Made by a program: the position numbers and the translations under genes. From Streptomyces griseorubiginosus (lineage in GTDB: Bacteria; Actinomycetota; Actinomycetes; Streptomycetales; Streptomycetaceae), in NCBI RefSeq assembly GCF_001514195.1, contig NZ_KQ948742.1, positions 62,001-126,000 of the forward strand: a stretch of 64,000 nt of DNA. Direction: 5' to 3'. Below are positions 1-6,179 of this stretch, in pieces; the stretch's first letter is position 1, and every line of letters starts with the position of its first letter. A model generated the notes under the pieces. The model did no database searches. It saw only the letters and a program-made list of their open reading frames with translations, and was not told the origin of the DNA.

Positions 1-744
1 GGCCGCCGCGATCACGGCCGGGCGCTGGGCGAGGCCACGCGCGCGTGCGAGGGACGTGACGACGACCGCCTGGCCGCCGTCGGTCTCCTGGCAGCAGTCG
101 AGCAGTCGGAGCGGCTCGACGATCCAGCGGGAGGCCGCGTGGTCGGCGAGGGTGATGGGGCGGCCGTGGAACCAGGCCGCCGGGTTGGTGGCGGCGTACC
201 GGCGGTCCGTCACGGCCACATGGCCGAAGGCATCCGGGGTGAGGCCGTAGGTGTGCAGATAGCGCTGGGCCGCCATCGCCACCCAGGAGGCCGGGGTGAG
301 CAGTCCGAAGGGCAGGGACCAGCCGAGGGCGACTCCCTCGGCGGAGGGCTCGCGGTGCTGGACTCCGGAGCCGAAGCGCCGGCCCGAGCGCTCGTTGAAG
401 GCGCGGTAGCAGACGACCACCTCGGCCACGCCCGCCGCGACGGCCAGCGCCGCCTGCTGGACGGTCGCGCAGGCCGCGCCGCCGCCGTAGTGGACCCGGG
501 AGAAGAAGGACAGCTCACCGATCCCGCAGGCCTGGGCGACGGTGATCTCCGGGCTGGTGTCCATCGTGAAGGTGACCATGCCGTCCACGTCGGCGGGGGT
601 GAGCCCGGCGTCGTCGAGCGCCGCGCGGACCGCCTCGGCGGCCAGCCGCAGTTCGCTGCGGCCTGAGTCCTTGGAGAACTCGGTGGCGCCGATGCCGACG
701 ATCGCGGCCTGTCCGCCGAGCCGGTCACGCGCGCGTGTGCTCAT
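1..744 (-). CDS. Thiolase-fold lipid-transfer protein (Ltp2-like), 3' end off the window
   Basis: The ATG lies at 744 and the frame stays open to base 1, so the C-terminus is missing (248 codons visible). The N-terminus (AAIVGIGATEFSKDSGRSE) and a glycine-rich stretch with Cys92 (HYGGGAACATVQQA) are typical of the thiolase superfamily branch annotated as lipid-transfer protein or acetyl-CoA acetyltransferase. The start overlaps the stop of the upstream MaoC gene by four bases, so the genes are translationally coupled. In actinobacterial steroid catabolism Ltp2 is a retro-aldolase that binds the DUF35 domain of ChsH2, and the two genes upstream here match ChsH1 and ChsH2. That partnership is inferred from gene order; another acyl-CoA substrate is possible. 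Confidence 0.8.
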   Translation of the reverse strand, partial: MSTRARDRLGGQAAIVGIGATEFSKDSGRSELRLAAEAVRAALDDAGLTPADVDGMVTFTMDTSPEITVAQACGIGELSFFSRVHYGGGAACATVQQAALAVAAGVAEVVVCYRAFNERSGRRFGSGVQHREPSAEGVALGWSLPFGLLTPASWVAMAAQRYLHTYGLTPDAFGHVAVTDRRYAATNPAAWFHGRPITLADHAASRWIVEPLRLLDCCQETDGGQAVVVTSLARARGLAQRPAVIAAA

Positions 745-1130
745 CCGGCGCTCCCCAGGGCGAGGGTGACCGTGCCCGTGACGTGGTGGCCGAGGCCGTT
801 GGCACCCACGACACGGACGGTCGCGAGATCGCCCTCCAGGGCTTCCACGGTCCCGGTCAACACCATCGTGTCCCCGGGGTAGTTGGGGACGCCCAGCCTG
901 ATCGCCACCTTCCTGAGCACCGCTTGGGGGCCGAAATGGTCGGTGAGGTAGCGGCCCACCAGGCCGTTGGTCGTCAGGATGTTCATGAAGACGTCCGGGG
1001 AGCCCTTGGCGCGGGCCGCCTCCGGGTCGTGGTGCACGTCCTGGTAGTCCCGGGAGGCGATGGCTCCGGCGACGATCAGGGTGCGGGTGATCGGGATCTC
1101 CAGCGGGGGCAGTTCGTCACCGGCCTTCAT
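741..1130 (-). CDS. MaoC-like enoyl-CoA hydratase (ChsH1-like)
   Basis: A 129-aa single hot-dog protein. The run SRDYQDVHHDPEAARAKG carries the hydratase-2 motif with Asp and His (D-x-x-x-H-H-D-P). Proteins of this length usually pair with a second hot-dog subunit to form an active enoyl-CoA hydratase, as ChsH1 does with ChsH2. The ATG at 1130 overlaps the stop of the upstream gene (ATGA, 1127-1130), and its own stop overlaps the thiolase start, so all three products are likely made in equal amounts. The likely reaction is hydration of an unsaturated acyl-CoA side chain before aldol cleavage. The substrate is inferred, not shown. Confidence 0.8.
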   Translation of the reverse strand: MKAGDELPPLEIPITRTLIVAGAIASRDYQDVHHDPEAARAKGSPDVFMNILTTNGLVGRYLTDHFGPQAVLRKVAIRLGVPNYPGDTMVLTGTVEALEGDLATVRVVGANGLGHHVTGTVTLALGSAG

Positions 1131-2206
1131 GCGTCCTCCTCGGCGGCCCTGAAGACGGGAAGCACCAACTCGTCGTCGTGGGAGTCGTAGGAACGGAATT
1201 CGAGCCGTACCGGCATCCCGATGCGCACCTTGTCGTACGGCGTCCCGACCACGTTGCTGATCATCCGGACGCCCTCGGCGAGTTGGACGAGGACGACGGC
1301 GTAGGGCCCCGCCGCGTCGCCGGCGTGATCGACGTCCGTGAACGCCGGGAAGGGCGGGTGGTGCATGACGACGTACGAGTACACCGCACCCTCGCCGCTC
1401 GCCTCCACGGTGTCCCAGTCGGGGTGGCCGCAGTGGGCGCAGCCGGGGAGCCAGGGAAAGCGGAGGGTCGCGCAGGCGGCACAGCGCTGGATGAGGAGCC
1501 GGTGCTGGGCGACGCCTTCCCAGAAGCCCGCGTTGTCGCGGTTGACGACGGGACGGGGGCGCGGGGGGCGGGACCGCTCGGGGCGGGGGAGCTCTGAGGA
1601 GGACCGCTCGGAGCGGGGGCGGTCCGACGAGGACTGCTCGGGGCGGGGGCGGTCCGAAGAGAATCCCTCGGAGCTGGGGCGCTCCGAAGAGGATCTCTCG
1701 GAGCCGGGCGGGGGCTGCTTCTGTCGTGCGGGGGCGTACTTGAGGATGCGGAAGCGGTGGGTGCCGACGAGGGTGTCGCCCACCCGGACGTCGGTGCGGG
1801 TGGTGACGAAGTGGCCGGTGCCGAGCTTGGTGGTCTTCCTGGCCGAGACCGACTCGATGAGGGTGTCGAAGGTGATCTCGTCGCCGGGGCGCAGGGGGCG
1901 CAGGTACTCCTGCTCGCAGTCGGTGGCGACGACCGAGGTGCAGCCGGACTCGTCGAGGAGGGCGAGGAGTTCGTCGTACGCCCGCGCGCGGCCGGTGTGT
2001 CCGGTGAGGCCGCCCATCGTCCAGGCCTGGAGCATGGTGGGCGGGGCGACGGCGTCGGGGCCGGCGTAGGCGGGGTTGGTGTCGCCCAGGGCCTCGCACC
2101 AGTGCCGGATCATGGGGACGTTGACGGGGTCCTTGCCGGTGGCGGCCACGGCGGCGGGGTGCCCTTCGTAGGACTTGAGCCGGGCCGTCAGGTCGTCGTC
2201 GTCCAC
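1127..2206 (-). CDS. MaoC N-domain / DUF35 zinc-ribbon OB-fold fusion (ChsH2-like)
   Basis: A 359-aa protein starting at GTG 2206, with GGAGG in the leader. Residues 1-160 form a MaoC-type hot-dog domain (IRHWCEALGDTNPAY; later GTHRFRILKY). Residues about 215-359 form a DUF35 domain with a CAAC...CAHC zinc ribbon followed by an OB-fold. Between them lies a 50-residue Ser/Arg/Pro/Glu linker made of imperfect SERSSSE and SDRPRPE units, coded by a GC-rich minisatellite-like stretch (about 1570-1710). In ChsH2 the DUF35 domain recruits the Ltp2 aldolase, which fits the downstream gene order. The linker is unusual for the family and may vary between strains. Confidence 0.82.
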   Translation of the reverse strand: MDDDDLTARLKSYEGHPAAVAATGKDPVNVPMIRHWCEALGDTNPAYAGPDAVAPPTMLQAWTMGGLTGHTGRARAYDELLALLDESGCTSVVATDCEQEYLRPLRPGDEITFDTLIESVSARKTTKLGTGHFVTTRTDVRVGDTLVGTHRFRILKYAPARQKQPPPGSERSSSERPSSEGFSSDRPRPEQSSSDRPRSERSSSELPRPERSRPPRPRPVVNRDNAGFWEGVAQHRLLIQRCAACATLRFPWLPGCAHCGHPDWDTVEASGEGAVYSYVVMHHPPFPAFTDVDHAGDAAGPYAVVLVQLAEGVRMISNVVGTPYDKVRIGMPVRLEFRSYDSHDDELVLPVFRAAEEDA

Positions 2207-2234
2207 GGGCGCACGCCTCCCTCGCTCACGGGTT

Positions 2235-2251
2235 TCTGACTGTCCGTCAGA
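2235..2251. promoter_or_regulatory. Inverted repeat, candidate TetR-type operator
   Basis: TCTGAC-N5-GTCAGA is a perfect 6-bp inverted repeat 28 bases upstream of the GTG start of the MaoC/DUF35 gene. Its position and form suit an operator for a TetR-family repressor of acyl-CoA catabolic genes. No regulator gene is visible in the window. Confidence 0.5.
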
Positions 2252-2509
2252 TGCGAGGGGTTGTCAAGGTCGTCGCCGGGCACGCGAATACGCCTGCGCG
2301 GCGGCGCCGAAGCACCGCCGCGCGGACGTGTGACCTCCCCTATGAGTCCCCTTGTCCCGTTGGTCCACCCCCTTGCTCCGATCCCCCTGACCGATCCCCC
2401 TTGACCCCCTCGCCGGCCCCCTTGCCGATTCCCCTGGCGGCCGGTCTCCTCTCGCCGCCCTCCCCCGGGAGCGACCCGCCGAGGGCTCGTCAGCCCTCGC
2501 CGGTCACCG
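2252..2509. other. Intergenic, C-rich on plus strand / G-rich on minus strand
   Basis: No gene is supported here. Bases 2337-2434 hold eight runs of four or more C, so the minus strand has eight G-runs and could form G-quadruplexes. This is the 3' flank of the small secreted protein gene and the 5' flank of the steroid-type operon. No clear hairpin terminator was seen. Confidence 0.5.
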
Positions 2510-2824
2510 TCACCACCACAGCGGGCTGAAGTGCACGGCCGTGTTGTTGTTCCCCTGGTTGACGGCCGTGAAGGCGGAGCCGTTGACCTGCGCGGTGTTG
2601 CTCTGGTTCGAGGCGCCCGAGCCGACGGCGTTCTGCTGTGTCGTGGACGCGTTGCCGTTGTTGTCGTGTCCGACACCGCTGCCCACGATGCTCGCGACCC
2701 CCGCGTTCGATCCGTCGTCCGCGAAGCCACCGTTGTCCGCCGCGGCGACGCCGGTGAAGAGCGCGGCGGCGAGCGGGAGGGCGGAGACGGCGGCGATGAC
2801 GCGGGCGGTACGGATGCTTGCCAT
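2510..2824 (-). CDS. Small secreted Asn/Gln-rich protein, curlin-like composition
   Basis: A 104-aa protein with ATG at 2824 preceded by CTGGAGGAA. Residues 1-29 form a Sec signal peptide (hydrophobic core AVSALPLAAALFTGVAAA, cleavage probably before DNGG). The mature 75 residues are rich in Asn, Gln, Gly and Ser with spaced N-x-x-N and Q-x-N patterns (NGNASTTQQNAVGSG, NQGNNNTAVHF) and end in PLWW. Charge is very low and there is no cysteine. The pattern resembles curlin or other functional amyloid repeats, so a surface-fibre or aerial-hypha coat role is possible, but I do not recognise the family. It is not a chaplin (no chaplin motif) nor an evident rodlin. Confidence 0.75.
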   Translation of the reverse strand: MASIRTARVIAAVSALPLAAALFTGVAAADNGGFADDGSNAGVASIVGSGVGHDNNGNASTTQQNAVGSGASNQSNTAQVNGSAFTAVNQGNNNTAVHFSPLWW

Positions 2825-3172
2825 GTGTGTTTCCTCCAGAACCCGGCCTGGTGCCGGTAGTACGTCAAGTAAGGCTGTTTCCGGGGCAGTTGGCCGACCT
2901 TCCCGGTGCTGTGCACGACGTCGCGAGACCAGAGTTGCCCAGCGGATCCCCGGCGAACCAGAGCGGAAGGGGTTATTCCCCCTGAAGCGTGAGGACAAGT
3001 CGATAAACCCCTTTCGCGACTTCACCGGGCGGTTCGGGGTGGTTGGGGCACTCGGTGATCAAGCGCCCCAAGAGGCAAAGCGTTCCGGCAGATTTCCAGC
3101 CAATCGCCGACGCCCGGCGAGTCGCGCTCGCTCACCCTTCCCTTTTTCGAACACTCGTACGAACATAGAGGC
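2825..3172. other. Divergent intergenic region
   Basis: These 348 bases separate the secreted-protein gene (minus) from the Prim-Pol gene (plus) and must hold both promoters. I could not assign clear -35/-10 pairs and see no convincing ORF. Confidence 0.4.
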
Positions 3173-4042
3173 ATGGCCACCACAGACCGGCAGGCCACGA
3201 CGCTGGCCCTCGCACACGCCCTGTCAGCCGCCGAGCGCGGGCTGGCCGTCCTCCCCCTGTCCCGCACCAAGCTCCCGGCCCTGCGCTCCCCCCACCGCGA
3301 CGACCCCTCGGCCGCGCCCTGCCACGGTGAATGCGGCGCGTTCGGACACGGGGTGTACGACGCCTCGACCGACCCCGTCCGCATCCGCGAGCTCTTCGCC
3401 GCCGCGCCCTGGGCGACCGGCTACGGCATCGCGTGCGGCCTGCCGCCCCACCATCTGATCGGCATCGACCTGGACACCAAGTCGGGCACGGACTCCTCGG
3501 CGGCCCTGCGCGAACTGGCCCTGCGCCATCTGTTCACGATCCCCGACACGGTCGTCGTCCTGACCCCGAGCGGCGGCCGCCACCTCTGGCTCACCGGCCC
3601 GCCCGACGCGGCCGTCCCCAACTCGGCCGGCCGACTGGCCCCGGGCATCGACATCAGGGGTGCCGGCGGATACCTCGTCGGGCCCGGCTCCCGCACCGAC
3701 CACGGCACCTACGGCACGGCACCGGGCACGGCCCACCTGGCCCCGGCGCCCTGCCCGCCCGCCCTGCTCCGGCTGCTGCTGCCCCCACCGCGCCCCACCC
3801 ACCCCGCGACCCATCCCTCGGCGGGCGACCAGGGCCAGGGCCTGGTCCAGTTCGTCCTCGCGGCACACGAGGGCCAGCGCAACACCCGCCTGTTCTGGGC
3901 AGCCTGCCGCGCCTACGAGAACGGCATCGGCCCGGCCCTGGTCGCCCCCCTGATCTCCGCGGCCCTGGACACAGGCCTCACGGAGCGGGAGGCCAGAGCG
4001 ACGATCGCTTCGGCGGCTCGGATGACGGGGCACCGCGGGTGA
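3173..4042 (+). CDS. Stand-alone Prim-Pol (bifunctional DNA primase/polymerase N-terminal domain)
   Basis: A 289-aa protein. Residues 10-200 form the archaeo-eukaryotic primase-like Prim-Pol fold: the metal-binding DLD at 99-101 (LIGIDLDTKSG), the S-x-x-x-H pair (SGGRHLWL, Ser133 and His137), then GIDIRGAGGYLVGPGS. The C-terminal about 80 residues are helical and resemble the tail of phage and plasmid prim-pols, but there is no helicase domain. All catalytic residues are present, unlike the degenerate paralogue at 31063-31728. Such isolated genes are common in Streptomyces chromosomes; their role is unknown (repair, lesion bypass or element relic). No replication partner lies nearby. Confidence 0.85.
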   Translation: MATTDRQATTLALAHALSAAERGLAVLPLSRTKLPALRSPHRDDPSAAPCHGECGAFGHGVYDASTDPVRIRELFAAAPWATGYGIACGLPPHHLIGIDLDTKSGTDSSAALRELALRHLFTIPDTVVVLTPSGGRHLWLTGPPDAAVPNSAGRLAPGIDIRGAGGYLVGPGSRTDHGTYGTAPGTAHLAPAPCPPALLRLLLPPPRPTHPATHPSAGDQGQGLVQFVLAAHEGQRNTRLFWAACRAYENGIGPALVAPLISAALDTGLTEREARATIASAARMTGHRG

Positions 4043-4121
4043 GCGCCCCCCGGGGGGGAACGCTCTGACGCACCCAGTGGAGGGGCGCTCTGACCCGCCC
4101 GGCGCGGCGAGCCGCCGTTCG

Positions 4122-4940
4122 CTACTCCGCCGGCCTCCGGCCCGCGCGGTGCTCGGTCAACCACTTCTCGGCGTAGGCCACCGCCGGGGCCAGGTCGAAC
4201 AGACGGGAGTCGGCGGCGCCGACACGGCCCCGGGCGACGGGCTGTTCGGGGAGGGACTCGTAGGCCTCGCCCAGTGCCGGGAAGTCGGAGGTGTCGAAGT
4301 CCACGTCCCGGTAGCGGTGCCAGCGCCGTCCCGAGCCGTCGTCGACCGCGCAGCCATACTCCCGGCTGCCCTGGCCGGGCACGCGGTACTCGGCCAGGTG
4401 GAAAGACGTGCAGACGGAGTAGCCGACGCCCAGCAGCAGGACGCGGGCCGACAGTTCCTCCAGGCGGGCCAGGGGGGACTCCTCGCCGAGGTGACAGTTC
4501 AAGGCGTGCCCGGCGGTGATCCGCGCGGCGGCCGGCCCCAGGGCGGCGAAGGAACTCTGCGGGTGGTCGCTGCGCAGAGCGCCCGGCCGGGTGCGGACCT
4601 CATCCGGCAGCACGCCGACCCCGTAGCTGGGGGTCCGCGCGGGATCGAACGCGGGCAGCGTCGCCCGCAGCCCGGCCCACTCCGCCGGCGGCACGGCCCG
4701 CCCCCGGGTCAGGGGCCAGCGGGACGGGTCGGAGTTGTCCGGGGTCTGGGTGTAGACGACCAGGGTGCCGTCCGCGCCGAGCGCGTCCAGGAGCGAGTCG
4801 ACCACGGCCCGCGCCCCGCCGTGCACTGGCCCGACGGCCCGCAACGAGGTGTGCACCAGCACGGTGTCGCCGGGCCGGATGCCCAACCCCCTCACCTGAG
4901 AGGTCAGTTCGTCCGCGTGGAGAAGAGCGGTCTCGGTCAA
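4122..4940 (-). CDS. AAC(3)-family acetyltransferase of the accessory locus
   Basis: A 272-aa protein with the full antibiotic-acetyltransferase (AAC(3)) signature. It has GDTVLVHTSLRAVGPV near residue 25, SFAALGPAAARITAGH, the catalytic-region HLGEESPLARL, then LLLGVGYSVCTSFHLAE with the conserved T-x-x-H-x-x-E. The family transfers acetyl from acetyl-CoA to an amine, classically the 3-amino group of aminoglycosides. The ATG overlaps the stop of the upstream unknown gene by four bases. AAC(3) genes recur beside FxSxx/SAV_2336 loci in Streptomyces, so the true acceptor may be a peptide or signalling molecule. That role is inference; drug resistance has not been shown. Confidence 0.85.
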   Translation of the reverse strand: MTETALLHADELTSQVRGLGIRPGDTVLVHTSLRAVGPVHGGARAVVDSLLDALGADGTLVVYTQTPDNSDPSRWPLTRGRAVPPAEWAGLRATLPAFDPARTPSYGVGVLPDEVRTRPGALRSDHPQSSFAALGPAAARITAGHALNCHLGEESPLARLEELSARVLLLGVGYSVCTSFHLAEYRVPGQGSREYGCAVDDGSGRRWHRYRDVDFDTSDFPALGEAYESLPEQPVARGRVGAADSRLFDLAPAVAYAEKWLTEHRAGRRPAE

Positions 4941-6052
4941 CTCGGCACTCCCTGAATGACGTTCATGTGCTCACGCGGCGCCTCCGCACGCCTCAGCCCC
5001 GCCGGCAGCGGCGCGGACCACAGCAGTCGCAGGTCGTGGCGGACCGCGGAGGCAAGCGGCCTGCCCTGCGGGCTCCCGCCGTCGACGAACTCGCGCAGTC
5101 CGACGTCCCCGCCCCTGGCCATGGTGTACGGCGGTACCGAGTGCCGGGACAGCACCATCGCCCCCAGGCCGGGGCCCCGCTCGGCACCGGCCGCGAACAG
5201 GTGTCGTACGGCATGGAAGTGGCGTTCCTGGAGGCCGCCGACGTCGATCACCGTGGCGTCGGCCGGGACGGCGGTGCCCTGGCGCAGGGTGAGCGGGACG
5301 GCGGCGCGGTCGTGGACCAGGACGTGGGCGGCCGCGTAGCGCAGGGTCTGTTCGTCGGCGGTGGCGCCGCCCTTGCCGCCGAGCCGTTCGAGAACGCGGG
5401 ACCGCCGGACCGGGGTCAGACTGCGCACCAGATCGTCCAGGGCGGTGACGACCCCGGGCGCCGGCAGGGTGTCGTACAGCCCGAAACGGCCCGGCACCAG
5501 GGACGACAGGAGCAGATCGAGGCTGCGGGCCAGCAGGGTCGTCTCCTCGGCGACGGCGGCCCCGGGCAGGCCGTTGACCCGGCAGCCGAGGGAGCCGGCC
5601 AGCACGATCTGGAGGTGCGGGGCGCGCAGGCCGGTCTCGGTCAGCCGGGACGCCATGCGGACGGCCGGCAGGACGTAACTGAGCGCCCGCAGCGGGATCG
5701 TGGTGCTGGCGCCGTACACGATCCGCAGCACCAGCGGGGCACGGACGGCTTCGCCCGCGGCCCGCAGCAGGGGGGCGACGCCGTGCCGGGGCAGTCCCTG
5801 GACGTAGCCCGAGCGTCTGGCCTCGGGGCCGACGAGCGCGTTCAGCAGCCGGGGGCGCAGCCGGTTGACCTCACCGGTCTCCTGGGCGTCGGCGCACGGC
5901 GGCAGGGTGTCCAGGAGACTGCGCACGTCGGTGTCGGTGAGCAGACGGGGTTCCTTGCAAGGTCCCAGGACGGGCACCCCCCGCAGGACGGCCGTGAGCA
6001 GGTTCGTCTGCTTCTTTCCCAGGGGCGGCACCCCTTCGGACACGTTGGGCAT
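4937..6052 (-). CDS. Protein of unknown function coupled to the AAC(3)-like gene
   Basis: About 371 aa, starting at ATG 6052 (an in-frame TTG at 6064 would add four residues). I do not recognise a domain. The sequence is Leu/Arg/Ala-rich and looks soluble, with mixed alpha/beta stretches: APLVLRIVYGASTTIPLRAL, HLQIVLAGSLGCRVNGLPGA and AAHVLVHDRAAVPLTLRQGT. There is no signal peptide or membrane segment. Its stop overlaps the AAC(3)-like start, so the two are expected to act together, for example as supplier and modifier of one substrate. It is divergent from the FxsC/NACHT-like gene across a 127-bp, unusually AT-rich gap (6053-6179) that probably holds both promoters, including TTGACG at 6094. 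Confidence 0.75.
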   Translation of the reverse strand: MPNVSEGVPPLGKKQTNLLTAVLRGVPVLGPCKEPRLLTDTDVRSLLDTLPPCADAQETGEVNRLRPRLLNALVGPEARRSGYVQGLPRHGVAPLLRAAGEAVRAPLVLRIVYGASTTIPLRALSYVLPAVRMASRLTETGLRAPHLQIVLAGSLGCRVNGLPGAAVAEETTLLARSLDLLLSSLVPGRFGLYDTLPAPGVVTALDDLVRSLTPVRRSRVLERLGGKGGATADEQTLRYAAAHVLVHDRAAVPLTLRQGTAVPADATVIDVGGLQERHFHAVRHLFAAGAERGPGLGAMVLSRHSVPPYTMARGGDVGLREFVDGGSPQGRPLASAVRHDLRLLWSAPLPAGLRRAEAPREHMNVIQGVPS

Positions 6053-6179
6053 TGTACCTGACAATTCGCCAATAAAGTATCAATAGTTACGAGTTGACGG
6101 ACTGGATTGTGCCACGGTCGGCCACCCGGACTCGTGCGAAACTGGAAACGAGGTACGCAAGCCACATACGGGGGATGAG

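Noticed and set aside
2188..3025. Alternative long minus-strand frames over the small secreted protein
   Set aside because: The 104-aa frame has a ribosome site, a clean signal peptide and a sensible stop; the longer frames show none of these.
4122..4940. Acquired aminoglycoside-resistance gene
   Set aside because: The family fits, but codon use matches neighbours, no mobile element is near, and the context is a signalling locus; resistance cannot be claimed from sequence.
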